18,325 nucleotides of DNA from an uncultured Collinsella sp. (GTDB lineage: Bacteria > Actinomycetota > Coriobacteriia > Coriobacteriales > Coriobacteriaceae). The position numbers were made by a program, and so were the translations under genes. Under the pieces are notes generated by a model, which searched no databases, had not been told where the DNA came from, and worked only from the letters and a program-made list of their open reading frames with translations. Shown piece by piece: positions 6,324 to 15,472 of the stretch; within the stretch, counting starts at the first letter, position 1, and every line of letters starts with the position of its first letter. Where the stretch lies: contig URWC01000019.1 of NCBI GenBank assembly GCA_900551555.1, forward strand, positions 1-18,325, written 5' to 3'.

Positions 6324-8334
6324 CATGACGCTGTTTATCGCATCGCTTGCCGTCTCGTGCATCGGTGCGCTCGCCTCGGTTCTGCTGATCAAGGCCGATA
6401 ACGCCGCCAAGACCGCCGGCTGCCTAATCGGCGCCGTCGCCGCGGTGCTTTCGTTTGTGGCCGGTATCCAGGCCGTGCTGGGCGATGTCACGTCGGTCGA
6501 CACCATCGTGTTCTTCCCGTTTGCCCATTTCCAGCTGCTGCTCAACCAGCTGTCCGGCCTGTTCGTGGCGCTCATCTCGGTGCTCGCGTTTGCCGGCTCG
6601 ATCTACGGTCTCAACTACTTTGATGAGTACCCGGGCAAAAAGGGCCGCGCCGGCTTCTTCTTTAACACCTTTGTGGCGTCCATGATGCTCGTCATCACCG
6701 CCGACAACGTGTTTTGGTTCCTGGTCGCCTTTGAGCTCATGTCGCTGACCTCGTACTTCCTGGTCGTGATCGAGGAGAACGAGAACTCCATCCATGGCGG
6801 TTGGCTCTACTTTGTGATCGCGCACGTGGGCTTTGTGCTCATCATGGCGAGCTTCCTCACCATGACCAACTTCGCCGGTGGCTCGTTTGCCTTTGCGGAT
6901 TTCCGCGCTACGCAGTTTAGCCCCGCGGTCGCATCCGTGTGCTTTGTGCTCGCCTTCTTTGGCTTTGGCGCCAAGGCCGGTATCATCCCGCTGCACGGCT
7001 GGCTGCCCAAGGCGCATCCCGAGGCGCCGTCCAACGTGTCGGCCCTCATGTCCGGCGGCATGATCAAGATCGGTATCTTCGGCATCATCAAGGTGGGCCT
7101 CGACCTGCTCTCCGCCTCGGGCGTTCAGGTCTGGTGGGGCCTTATGGTCATGGTCTTCGGTGCGATCTCGTCGGTCCTCGGCGTGGCCTTCGCCCTGCAG
7201 GAGCATGACATCAAGCGCCTGCTGGCCTATCACTCCGTCGAGAACATCGGCATCATTCTGCTCGGCGTCGGCGCCTCCATGGCCGCTATGGCGCTCAACT
7301 CGGTCGGCATCGCCGTCCTGGCTCTGATGGCCGCCCTCTACCACACGTTTAACCACGCGATGTTTAAGGGCGAGCTGTTCTTGGGCGCCGGTGCGCTGCT
7401 GTACTCCACGGGTACGCGCAATATGGAGAAGATGGGCGGTCTGTTCCGTCGTATGCCGGCTACGGCCATCTGCTTCCTTATTGGCGCGCTTGCCATCTCG
7501 GCTATCCCGCCCTTCAACGGCTTTGTGTCCGAGTGGTTTACCTACCAGTCGCTCTTTAACGCTGCCATGCAGGGCGACAAGGCCGTCATGATCGTGGCCG
7601 TGTTCGCTGCCGTCGCGCTTGCCATTACCGGCGCGCTGGCTGTCACATGCTTCGTCAAGGCCTATGGCGTCTCCTTTGCCTCCGCGCCCCGCTCCGAGGC
7701 CGCGGCCAATGCCAAGGAGGTTCCCGCCCCCATGGTGTTTGCGCAGGGCCTGCTCGCGGCCATCTGCGTCGTGCTGGGCATTGGCGCTCCCGTGATCGCG
7801 CCCGTGCTGGTCGATGTCGCTGCGTCCGTGCTGCATCCGTACGGTGGCGTGTTTGCCGCCGAGGGCATGGAGCTCATGAACCAGTACTCCGGCGCTGCCA
7901 CCTCCACGCCCGCGATCGCTATTGCGCTCGTGGTGCTCGTCGGCCTTGCCTGCGGTTATCGCAAGCTCAAGACCGTCGGCAAGGTGCAGAAGTCCCAGCC
8001 GTGGGCATGCGGCTATGCTCCCAACGAGCATATGCCCGTCGTGGCCACGACCTTTGCCTCCGAGGTGTCCTGGTTTATGCAGCCGCTCTACACGCTGCGC
8101 GACCGCTGCACGGCCGTCTGCTGGTCCATCGCGCACTTCTTCCAGAAGCTCACCGGTGTGGCCGAGGCTGTGGAGCCCGTACCCGACAAGGTTCTCGTCG
8201 ATGCCCCGCATAAGGGTGTCGAGAAGCTCGCCGACCTCGCGACTAAGCTCGAGGGCGGCAACTACAGCATCTATATCTGCTACATCGTCGCGGCACTCGT
8301 GGTGTTCCTCGTGCTCGCCGTGCAAATGGGTTAA
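6316..8334 (+). CDS. hyfB: Hydrogenase-4 component B, antiporter-like membrane subunit (NuoL/M/N family)
   Basis: A 672-residue polytopic membrane protein, matching the E. coli HyfB length I recall. The antiporter-like core runs from about 125 to 430. Residues typical of proton channels in complex I relatives are visible: E140 (VAFELMS), K220 (GFGAKAG), H234 (PKAHPEAPSNVSALMSG), K251 (MIKIG) and K300 (HDIKRLLAYHSVENIG). Hydrophobic helices fill most of the chain, with a polar C-terminal stretch (about 560-640) before a last helix. It is one of three antiporter-like subunits here (with hyfD and hyfF), which argues for ion pumping by the complex. The start is supported by AAGGGAG upstream and the overlap with hyfA. 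Confidence 0.94.
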   Translation: MDSMTLFIASLAVSCIGALASVLLIKADNAAKTAGCLIGAVAAVLSFVAGIQAVLGDVTSVDTIVFFPFAHFQLLLNQLSGLFVALISVLAFAGSIYGLNYFDEYPGKKGRAGFFFNTFVASMMLVITADNVFWFLVAFELMSLTSYFLVVIEENENSIHGGWLYFVIAHVGFVLIMASFLTMTNFAGGSFAFADFRATQFSPAVASVCFVLAFFGFGAKAGIIPLHGWLPKAHPEAPSNVSALMSGGMIKIGIFGIIKVGLDLLSASGVQVWWGLMVMVFGAISSVLGVAFALQEHDIKRLLAYHSVENIGIILLGVGASMAAMALNSVGIAVLALMAALYHTFNHAMFKGELFLGAGALLYSTGTRNMEKMGGLFRRMPATAICFLIGALAISAIPPFNGFVSEWFTYQSLFNAAMQGDKAVMIVAVFAAVALAITGALAVTCFVKAYGVSFASAPRSEAAANAKEVPAPMVFAQGLLAAICVVLGIGAPVIAPVLVDVAASVLHPYGGVFAAEGMELMNQYSGAATSTPAIAIALVVLVGLACGYRKLKTVGKVQKSQPWACGYAPNEHMPVVATTFASEVSWFMQPLYTLRDRCTAVCWSIAHFFQKLTGVAEAVEPVPDKVLVDAPHKGVEKLADLATKLEGGNYSIYICYIVAALVVFLVLAVQMG

Positions 8335-8346
8335 GGAGGGGAGAGC

Positions 8347-9273
8347 ATGAACAACATCGTACTTGCCGTTCTGCAGGGCGTGGTCGTTATGGCCGTCGCG
8401 CCGTTCTTCTCCGGTCTCGGCCGCGTGATCCGCGCCAAGATGCACAACCGTCGCGGCCCCAGCATCATGCAGGACTACCGCGACCTGGCCAAGCTCTTTG
8501 CGCGCCCCGAGTCCCAGAGCGAGGATGCGAGCTTTGCGCTGCGCATCATGCCGCCGCTGTTCTTCGCCGTCGCCTTTATGCTCGCGATGGGTCTGCCGCT
8601 CTTTACGGCACAAAGCCCCATCCCGGTCTTTGGTGACGCCATCACCATCATGTATAGCCTGGCGCTCGCCCGCTTCTTCTTCGCCCTCTGCGGTGTGGAT
8701 TCGTCCAACGCCTACGCCGGTATCGGCGGCGTCCGCGAGCTGCTCATGAGCGTGCTCATCGAGCCGTCCATGCTGCTGGCGCTGTTTGCCGCCGCCCTGG
8801 TGTGCGGCTCCACCGACATCGCCACCATGGGCCAGCACATCATGACGGGCGCCATCGACGCGCCGGTCGCTGTGATCCTCGCCGGCATCGCCTTTGCGAT
8901 TGCCTGCTACATGGAACTCGGCAAGCTGCCGTTTGATCAGGCCGAGGCCGAGCAGGAGCTCCAGGAAGGTCCGCTCGCTGAGCTTTCCGGCCCGTCGCTT
9001 GCGATGGCCAAGCTCGCCATGTCCATGAAGCAGGTCCTGGTCGTCGCCTGGTTCTGCGCGATCTTCGTCCCCTGGGGCGAGCCCGCGGCCGTGGGTATCG
9101 CGGCCGTTCTGGGCGCGGTCATCTTCCTTGTGAAGTGCCTGATCGACTTTGTCGTATGCGGCGTGATCGAGAACTCCTGCTCGCGCTCGCGTTTTAAGGT
9201 GCTTGGCAATCAGACCTGGGCCGTCGTGGGCATCGCCGTTCTGGCGTTTGTCTTCGTGGTCGTCGGCGTGTAG
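8347..9273 (+). CDS. hyfC: Hydrogenase-4 component C, NuoH/HycD-type membrane anchor
   Basis: A 308-residue membrane protein that links the peripheral hydrogenase arm to the membrane arm, as NuoH does in complex I. It has the family motifs MHNRRGP and QDYRDLAKL (32-50), IGGVREL (126-132) and the acidic loop ELGKLPFDQAEAEQEL (190-205) followed by EGPLAELSGP. About eight hydrophobic segments can be drawn. The ribosome site AAGGAGGGG overlaps the hyfB stop, with the ATG 12 bases after it, so the genes are translated together. E. coli HyfC is slightly longer (322). Confidence 0.94.
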   Translation: MNNIVLAVLQGVVVMAVAPFFSGLGRVIRAKMHNRRGPSIMQDYRDLAKLFARPESQSEDASFALRIMPPLFFAVAFMLAMGLPLFTAQSPIPVFGDAITIMYSLALARFFFALCGVDSSNAYAGIGGVRELLMSVLIEPSMLLALFAAALVCGSTDIATMGQHIMTGAIDAPVAVILAGIAFAIACYMELGKLPFDQAEAEQELQEGPLAELSGPSLAMAKLAMSMKQVLVVAWFCAIFVPWGEPAAVGIAAVLGAVIFLVKCLIDFVVCGVIENSCSRSRFKVLGNQTWAVVGIAVLAFVFVVVGV

Positions 9274-9288
9274 GAGAAGGGAGAAACA

Positions 9289-10746
9289 ATGTCATTTGCA
9301 GTCAGTCTGTCCCTTCTCGGCTTGGTCGCTATCGCGGCCCCGATGGTGGCCTCGGTGCTCGTCGCCCTGTTCCCCCGTCCGTACGCCAAGTGGTTCAGCG
9401 TTTTGGGTGCCGCCGTCTCGACGGTCTGCACCATCGCCCTCGCCGCGAATTTCGCTGGCGCCGGCATGCCCGACACGCAGGTCCCCCTGATCTCGTTTGG
9501 GCAGACCCTCGTCATGGGATTCACCTTCGATCGCATGAGCACGCTGCTCGCGCCCGCCTTTGTGGGTATCGGCCTGCTTGTCGTGATCTATTCGATTCCC
9601 TATATGAGCGAGAATAACCGTGAGCATCCCGACGCACCGCGTCGTCGCTTCTACGCGTACCTCGCGACCTTCATCGGCGCCATGGCCGGTCTTGTGTACA
9701 GCTCGACCCTTTTGGGCCAGCTCGTGTTCTTTGAGATCACGGGTGCGTGCTCTTGGGGCCTCATTAGCTACTACATGACGCCTACGGCCAAGAAGGCCGG
9801 CATGAAGGCTCTGATCATTACGCATATCGGTGCGCTTGGCCTGTATCTGGGCGCCGCCATCGTGTTTGCCCATACCGGTACCTTCGCCATTACCGCGATT
9901 GCCGGCCTCGACGCCAAGCTCAAGGCTATCGTTCTTTTGCTCGTGCTGTTTGCGGCCTGGGCCAAGTCCGCACAGGTTCCCATGTACATGTGGCTGCCTT
10001 CGGCCATGGAGGCGCCGACGCCTGTTTCGGCCTACCTGCATGGCGCCTCGATGGTTAAGGTCGGCGTGTGCGTGTTCGCGCGTGCACTCGTCTCTGCCGG
10101 CGAGATCCCCGAGATCGTGGGTTGGGTCGCCATTATCGACGCCATGGTCACCATGCTCTTTGGCTTCCTTATGTACCTGCCGCAAAAGGACATGAAGCGT
10201 CTGCTGGCCTTTTCCACGATCGCCCAGCTCTCCTATGTGTTCTTTGGTCTGGGCCTTTCGGTCTTTGGCAGCCAGCTGGCCTTCGATGGCGCCGTCTGCC
10301 ACATCTTTAACCACGCTTTCGCCAAGACGCTGTTCTTCCTGATCGCCGGTTCGTTCTCCTTTACGCTCGGCACGCGTATGCTGCCCAAGCTTCGCGGCAT
10401 CGTAAAGAAGTACCCGATCTCGGGCGTGGGCTTCGGTGTCGCCGCGCTCGCTATTGCCGGCGTGCCGCCCATGAACACGTTCTTCTCGAAGTTCCAGATT
10501 ATCGCCGGCGGCTTCTCTGTGGGTGCCGGCAACGTCGCGATCCTGGTGCTCGTGTGCATCATGGTCGCCGAGACCGTCGCCACCTTCGCCTGGTTCCTCA
10601 AGTGGATGGGCTATTGCCTGCCCGGCGAGCCGAGCGACGAGGTCGCTGCGGGAGCCCCGCTTCCCCGCGCGATGGCGTTCGTGTTCATCGTGCTCATCAT
10701 CATGGTCATCGTCAGCGGCCCGCTTTCGGCCAGCTGGATCGGTTAG
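9289..10746 (+). CDS. hyfD: Hydrogenase-4 component D, antiporter-like membrane subunit
   Basis: A 485-residue polytopic membrane protein of the NuoL/M/N family, near the E. coli HyfD length (479). Key charged residues within helices are E149 (VFFEITG), K226 (AAWAKSAQVPMYMWLP), H251 (SAYLHGASMVKVG) and K257. HyfD is found in Hyf-type but not Hyc-type formate hydrogenlyase, so its presence here separates this operon from the FHL-1 type. The start has GGAGAAGGGAG upstream, directly after the hyfC stop. Confidence 0.93.
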   Translation: MSFAVSLSLLGLVAIAAPMVASVLVALFPRPYAKWFSVLGAAVSTVCTIALAANFAGAGMPDTQVPLISFGQTLVMGFTFDRMSTLLAPAFVGIGLLVVIYSIPYMSENNREHPDAPRRRFYAYLATFIGAMAGLVYSSTLLGQLVFFEITGACSWGLISYYMTPTAKKAGMKALIITHIGALGLYLGAAIVFAHTGTFAITAIAGLDAKLKAIVLLLVLFAAWAKSAQVPMYMWLPSAMEAPTPVSAYLHGASMVKVGVCVFARALVSAGEIPEIVGWVAIIDAMVTMLFGFLMYLPQKDMKRLLAFSTIAQLSYVFFGLGLSVFGSQLAFDGAVCHIFNHAFAKTLFFLIAGSFSFTLGTRMLPKLRGIVKKYPISGVGFGVAALAIAGVPPMNTFFSKFQIIAGGFSVGAGNVAILVLVCIMVAETVATFAWFLKWMGYCLPGEPSDEVAAGAPLPRAMAFVFIVLIIMVIVSGPLSASWIG

Positions 10747-10759
10747 GAGGTAGAACGAC

Positions 10760-11413
10760 ATGGGTTATTCGATCGTCAACATCCTTGGCGGCCTTCTGAT
10801 CGTCACGTCCACCATGGTGGTCGTCTCCAAGAACATCAAGCACGCCATTCGCTGGTATGCGGTGCAGTCGCTGGTGCTCGTGGGACTGCTCGCTACGCTC
10901 GGTGCTACTACCGGTGCGCAGGAGCTGCTTATGTGGGCCGGATCTGCCTTTATCACTAAGGTCGTCCTGGTCCCTTACATCCTCAACCGCGCATACAAGA
11001 AGATGGGCGAGCCGAGCGACGCATCGCTCAAGGCCGGCCTTAAGCCCGCGTGGGCCATCTGCATCATCGCCGTCGAGGTCGCGATCTGCTTTGCCGTTGT
11101 GACGCAGATCAGCCTGCCCACGGCCGAGGTCGCAACGCCTGCGCTCGCTATTAGCTTCGCTCACTTCTTCGTGGGCCTCACCTGCATCATCTCGCAGCGC
11201 AACATCATGAAGCAGATCTTTGGATACTGCCTTATGGAAAACGGCAGCCACGTGACGCTCGCGCTTTTGGCCCCCACCGCTCCCGAGATCATCGAGATCG
11301 GTATCGCCACCGACGCCATCTTTGCCGTCATCATCATGTCCATCGTCGTGCGTCGCATTTGGGACGACTCCCACTCGCTCGATGCGCGCGACCTGTCCGA
11401 GCTGAGGGGGTAG
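10760..11413 (+). CDS. hyfE: Hydrogenase-4 component E, membrane subunit (NuoK-like part)
   Basis: A 217-residue hydrophobic protein, almost the same length as E. coli HyfE (216). Six to seven membrane segments are likely; the polar loop RAYKKMGEPSDASLK (about 79-93) separates the first group from the second. Buried charges such as the E in CLMENGSHV (about 160) resemble NuoK-type channel residues. The C-terminus (VRRIWDDSHSLDARDLSEL) is cytoplasmic and polar. AGGAGGT lies nine bases before the ATG. HyfE, like HyfD and HyfF, is specific to the Hyf type of complex. Confidence 0.92.
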   Translation: MGYSIVNILGGLLIVTSTMVVVSKNIKHAIRWYAVQSLVLVGLLATLGATTGAQELLMWAGSAFITKVVLVPYILNRAYKKMGEPSDASLKAGLKPAWAICIIAVEVAICFAVVTQISLPTAEVATPALAISFAHFFVGLTCIISQRNIMKQIFGYCLMENGSHVTLALLAPTAPEIIEIGIATDAIFAVIIMSIVVRRIWDDSHSLDARDLSELRG

Positions 11414-11416
11414 TCC

Positions 11417-12976
11417 ATGGAAACGTTGATTCTCGCCCTGCTCGCGACTCCTTTGGTGTTCTCGCTGGTCATGGCGTTTTTGCCCAAGAACACGTCCTAT
11501 AACGTGTTTGCCGGTCTCAACCTGGTCTCCGTCGCAGCCGTCCTGGTGCTGTCGATTATGACGGCCGGCGACGTCCTTATGAGCGGCGAAACCGCGAGCG
11601 CTCTTGGCCTGTGGTTCCACCTCGATTCGCTGGGCGCCATCTTTGTGCTGCTCATCGGCTTTATCGGTTTTCTTACGGGGCTGTTCTCGCTGCCCTATGT
11701 AAAGGCCGATATCGAGGAGGGCTCCATGCCCGCCGAGCGCGCCAAGCAGTATTTTGCGCTGTTTAGCCTGTTTGTGTTCACCATGCTGCTCGCGTGCCTG
11801 TCCAACAACATGATCCTCACGTGGGCCGCCGTGGAGGCAACCACGCTTTCCACTGTGTTCCTGGTGGGTATCTACAAGAACAAGACGGCCCTCGAGGCTT
11901 CTTGGAAGTATGCGATGGTCTGTACCGCCGGCGTGGCATTTGGCCTGTTCGGTACGCTGCTGATCTACGCCAACGCCGCCGACGTGATTCCCAACGCCCA
12001 CGAGGCCGCATTCCTGTCGTGCGTGCTGCCGTATGCCGACCAGTTCGACCCGACGCTCATGCGCCTCGCCTTTGCGTTTATCGTGATCGGCTTTGGCACC
12101 AAGGCTGGCCTGTTCCCCATGCACACTTGGCTGCCCGATGCCCACTCTCAGGCTCCGAGTCCTGTCTCGGCCCTGCTCTCGGGTGTTCTGCTTAAGTGTG
12201 CCATGCTTGTGATCATGCGCTTCTACGGCTTTACCATCCAGGCCGTGGGTGCCGAGTATCCGCAACTTCTGCTGTTGATCGTCGGCACGCTGTCCATTTT
12301 GGTGGCGGCACTCTCGATGTTTCGCCAGGACGACCTCAAGCGCCGCTTTGCGTACTCGTCTGTGGAGAACGTGGGCGTTATCGCCCTGTGCCTGGGTATC
12401 GGTGGCCCGCTGGGTATCGCCGCGGCCCTGCTGCACTGCGTGTTCCACGGCTTTACCAAGACGCTTGCCTTCTGCGTGTCCGGCAACATCCAGCACGCCT
12501 TTGGCACGCGTAGCCTGGCCAAGATCCAGGGCGTCGTCGAGGTTGCGCCCGCAACCGCCGCGCTCGCCATCCTGGCGCTGCTCGGCCTTGCCGCCTTCCC
12601 GCCCTTTGGCATGTTCATCTCTGAGTTCCTGACTTTTGTCGCCGGTGTTACCGCCGGTCCCATGTGGCTGGTCGTCGTGGTCGCCCTCGGTCTTACCGTG
12701 GCCATCTCCGCGCTCACCCGTATCGCACTCAAGTCGGTATTCGGCCATGCGCCCCAGGGCATGGGCAAGCATGAGGCCCCGGCGCTCATGCTTATCCCCG
12801 AAATCATCCTGGCTGTCATGATCTTGTGGTTTGGCATTGCCACCCCGCTGCCCCTCGTGCACGGTGTGGAGACCGCTACCGGCATCGTGCTCGAGCAGAG
12901 CACCGAGGAACTTCACGCGACGCCGATGTACCGCGCTGTGTTCGGTACCGAGACCGCTCAGAGCGAGGTGGAGTAA
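11417..12976 (+). CDS. hyfF: Hydrogenase-4 component F, antiporter-like membrane subunit
   Basis: A 519-residue polytopic membrane protein (E. coli HyfF 526). It shows the same channel pattern as its paralogues: E140 (TWAAVEATTLS), K229 (GFGTKAG), H243 (PDAHSQAPSPVSALLSG), K260 (VLLKCA) and a DDLKRRFAYSSVENVG segment near 297-312. The third antiporter-like subunit in the operon, it would be the one nearest the NuoK-like part if the arm resembles complex I. It starts three bases after the hyfE stop, with GAGGGGG as ribosome site, and ends three bases before hyfG. Confidence 0.94.
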   Translation: METLILALLATPLVFSLVMAFLPKNTSYNVFAGLNLVSVAAVLVLSIMTAGDVLMSGETASALGLWFHLDSLGAIFVLLIGFIGFLTGLFSLPYVKADIEEGSMPAERAKQYFALFSLFVFTMLLACLSNNMILTWAAVEATTLSTVFLVGIYKNKTALEASWKYAMVCTAGVAFGLFGTLLIYANAADVIPNAHEAAFLSCVLPYADQFDPTLMRLAFAFIVIGFGTKAGLFPMHTWLPDAHSQAPSPVSALLSGVLLKCAMLVIMRFYGFTIQAVGAEYPQLLLLIVGTLSILVAALSMFRQDDLKRRFAYSSVENVGVIALCLGIGGPLGIAAALLHCVFHGFTKTLAFCVSGNIQHAFGTRSLAKIQGVVEVAPATAALAILALLGLAAFPPFGMFISEFLTFVAGVTAGPMWLVVVVALGLTVAISALTRIALKSVFGHAPQGMGKHEAPALMLIPEIILAVMILWFGIATPLPLVHGVETATGIVLEQSTEELHATPMYRAVFGTETAQSEVE

Positions 12977-12979
12977 CGA

Positions 12980-14752
12980 ATGATTGAAACTGAGAACAAG
13001 GTGTATGCCCGTCGCTGCGAGAGCCATGTCGAGGCCCTGCGCCGCGCCGTTCCGGGCTGCATCGAGAAGGTCGAGTGGCAGTGCGAGGACCAGCTGACGA
13101 TCACCGTCAAGCAGGACAAGCTGCCCGAGGCCGTCCACTACCTGTACTACGAACGCTACGGCTGGATCCCCGTGATCATCGGCAACGACGAGCGCAGCCT
13201 GTGCGGCCGTTATGCCGTGTACTACGTCATCTCTATGGAGGGGGAGGACCCCGGCTGGGTGACCGTGCGTGCCGAGGTCGATCCCGCCAAGATGACGTTC
13301 CCGTCCGTGACGCCGTTCGTTCCCGCCTGCGTGTGGGGCGAGCGCGAGCTGCGCGATATGTTCGGCCTGATCCCCGAGGGTCTGCCCGATCGTCGTCGCC
13401 TGGTGCTGCCCGACGATTGGCCCAGCGGCCTGTACCCGCTGCGCAAGGACTCCATGGACTACCGCTTCCGTCCCGCTCCCGCGAGCGACATGGAAAACTA
13501 CGAGTTCTTGGCCGATACCAAGGGCAAGGAGACGACGCTCGTTCCCATGGGCCCGTTGCACATTACCTCCGACGAGCCTGGCCACTTCCGCCTGTTCGTT
13601 GAGGGCGAGACGATCGTCGACGCCGACTACCGTCTGTTCTACGTGCACCGCGGCATGGAGAAGGTTGCCGAGACGCGCCTGAACTATGACGCCGTGACGT
13701 TCCTCGCCGACCGCATCTGCGGCATCTGCGGCTGCGCCCACTCGGTGGCCTACGCCGAGGCCGTCGAGCGCGCTCAGGGCATCCATGTCCCGCCGCGCGC
13801 CCAGTACATCCGCGCCATCATGCTCGAGGTTGAGCGCCTGCACTCGCATCTGCTCAACATTGGCCTGGCGTCGCACTACACGGGCTTCGACTCCGGCTTC
13901 CAGCAGTTCTTCCGCGTCCGCGAGAAGTCCATGGACCTGGCCGAGAAGCTCTCCGGTCACCGCAAGACCTACGGCCTCAACGTGATTGGCGGCGTGCGTC
14001 GCGACATTTTGGCTGAGCAGAAGCTCTCCACGCTCACGACCATCCACCAGCTGCGCTCCGAGGTTCAGGAGCTCGTCGACGTGCTGCTCTCCACGCCCAA
14101 CTTTATTGAGCGTACGAGCGGTATCGGCATCTTGGACCGCAAGATTGCACGCGACTTCTCGCCGGTCGGCCCGCTCATGCGTGGCTCGGGCTATGCCCGC
14201 GACGTGCGCTTTGACCATCCCTTCGACGGCTACGCCGATCCGGACGTCCAAAAGATGCACGCCGCCACGGCCGACACCTGCGACGCCTTCGGCCGTACCG
14301 CCGTCCGCATCCAGGAGGTCTACGATTCGATCGACATGATCGAGACCATGCTCGAGAACTGCCCGTCGGGCCCCATCCTCACCACGGATTGGGAGTACAC
14401 CCCGCACAAGTACGCCATCGGCGCCACCGAGGCGCCGCGCGGCGAGGACGTGCACTGGGCCATGCTCGGCAATAACCAGAAGTGCTACCGCTGGCGCGCC
14501 AAGGCCGCCACGTACAGCAACTGGCCGGTCCTGCGCTACATGTTCCGCGGCAACACCGTGGGCGACGCGGCGCTGATCGTCGGCTCGCTCGACCCGTGCT
14601 ACTCCTGCACCGATCGCGTGACGGTGACCGATGTCGCCGCCAAGCGCGACCACGTGCTCGACAAGGAGCAGTTCGAGAACGTCTGGCGCGACAAGTCGCC
14701 GCTTGCGGGCGAGGGCACCTTGGCCGCTCCGCTCGATGAGGAGGCGCTCTAA
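12980..14752 (+). CDS. hyfG: Hydrogenase-4 component G, [NiFe] hydrogenase large subunit fused to a NuoC-like domain
   Basis: A 590-residue catalytic subunit of a group 4 membrane-bound [NiFe] hydrogenase that makes H2 from protons. Residues 1-165 are NuoC-like, with ERELRDMFGL (121-130) and a PDDWPSGLYPLRKD end. Residues 185-546 are the NuoD/large-subunit part. The four Ni ligands are C247 and C250 (RICGICGCAHS) and C540 and C543 (DPCYSCTDR). A tail of 44 residues follows R546. By analogy with HycE it is removed by a specific endopeptidase after Ni insertion, so a HycI-type protease and hyp genes are needed, and neither is in the window. The tail is somewhat longer than the 32 residues I recall for HycE. 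Confidence 0.96.
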   Translation: MIETENKVYARRCESHVEALRRAVPGCIEKVEWQCEDQLTITVKQDKLPEAVHYLYYERYGWIPVIIGNDERSLCGRYAVYYVISMEGEDPGWVTVRAEVDPAKMTFPSVTPFVPACVWGERELRDMFGLIPEGLPDRRRLVLPDDWPSGLYPLRKDSMDYRFRPAPASDMENYEFLADTKGKETTLVPMGPLHITSDEPGHFRLFVEGETIVDADYRLFYVHRGMEKVAETRLNYDAVTFLADRICGICGCAHSVAYAEAVERAQGIHVPPRAQYIRAIMLEVERLHSHLLNIGLASHYTGFDSGFQQFFRVREKSMDLAEKLSGHRKTYGLNVIGGVRRDILAEQKLSTLTTIHQLRSEVQELVDVLLSTPNFIERTSGIGILDRKIARDFSPVGPLMRGSGYARDVRFDHPFDGYADPDVQKMHAATADTCDAFGRTAVRIQEVYDSIDMIETMLENCPSGPILTTDWEYTPHKYAIGATEAPRGEDVHWAMLGNNQKCYRWRAKAATYSNWPVLRYMFRGNTVGDAALIVGSLDPCYSCTDRVTVTDVAAKRDHVLDKEQFENVWRDKSPLAGEGTLAAPLDEEAL

Positions 14753-14753
14753 T

Positions 14754-15470
14754 ATGCTGAAGCTTTGGAAGGTTAACGCCAAGGCCGGCGACGCGACGGT
14801 CAAGTACCCGTTTGCGCCGTTCCCCACCAATAAGGACATGCGCGGCAAGCCCGAGCACAATGCCGAGCTCTGCATCGCCTGCGGTGCCTGCGGCGTGGCG
14901 TGCCCGGCCGATGCCATTCGCATGGACACCGACCTTGCGGCCGATACCATTACCTGGTCGATCGACTACGGCCGCTGCATCTTTTGCGGCCGCTGCGAGG
15001 AAGCCTGCCCCATGGAGGCCATCAAGCTCACCGAGGAGTTTGAGCTTGCCGTCATGAGCAAGGACGACCTCACCAGCAAGAGCGTCTATACGCTCGAGCA
15101 CTGCTCGCGCTGCGGCAAGCCGTTTGCCCCGCACAAGGAGATCGACTACGCAAAGCGCCTGCTGCAAAAGGCCGGCGGCATGGAGGCCGAGCAGGCTGCC
15201 CGTACCGTCGGTATGTGCCAGGAGTGCAAGCGCGAGCTCGACGCCCTGCGCGCCGCCTCGGCCGTAAAGACCGGCAACGCTGCCGGCATGGCTGCCAACG
15301 AGACGCTTGCGTCCGGTGAGCCCCAGGGCCCCGGCATGGAGTATCTGGGCGGCCACGGCGTGAACCCGGAGTATATCGACCGCGAGCTCAACCCCGATGC
15401 GCCCGAGATTCCCGCCGGTCCGGCGCCGGTCGAGGGCATCATCATGGATTTTGAAACGAAGGAGGAGTAA
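14754..15470 (+). CDS. hyfH: Hydrogenase-4 component H, NuoI-like ferredoxin subunit
   Basis: A 238-residue electron-transfer subunit between the HydN/HyfA ferredoxins and HyfI. Two [4Fe-4S] sites are C40/43/46/50 and C75/78/81/85. The C117-x2-C120 and C155-x2-C158 pairs (HCSRCGKPFAPHK and GMCQECK) form the zinc-ribbon-like unit seen in HycF/HyfH. Residues from about 170 on are an extra tail rich in Gly, Ala and Pro; E. coli HyfH is about 181 residues long. I chose ATG 14754, one base after the hyfG stop, because GAGGAGG lies just before it; the frame is open upstream but overlaps hyfG. Confidence 0.93.
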   Translation: MLKLWKVNAKAGDATVKYPFAPFPTNKDMRGKPEHNAELCIACGACGVACPADAIRMDTDLAADTITWSIDYGRCIFCGRCEEACPMEAIKLTEEFELAVMSKDDLTSKSVYTLEHCSRCGKPFAPHKEIDYAKRLLQKAGGMEAEQAARTVGMCQECKRELDALRAASAVKTGNAAGMAANETLASGEPQGPGMEYLGGHGVNPEYIDRELNPDAPEIPAGPAPVEGIIMDFETKEE

Positions 15471-15472
15471 CC

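Noticed and set aside
6424..8838. Long minus-strand open frame (about 800 codons) opposite hyfB/hyfC, and a similar one opposite fdhF (3876-5618)
   Set aside because: Same cause as above: codon-bias shadows of convincing membrane and molybdoenzyme genes.
10712..14950. Very long minus-strand open frame (about 1,400 codons) opposite hyfE-hyfH
   Set aside because: It is in codon phase with the sense genes and stays open only because these genes almost never use TTA, CTA or TCA codons. The predicted product is low-complexity, His/Arg/Gly-rich and has no domain.
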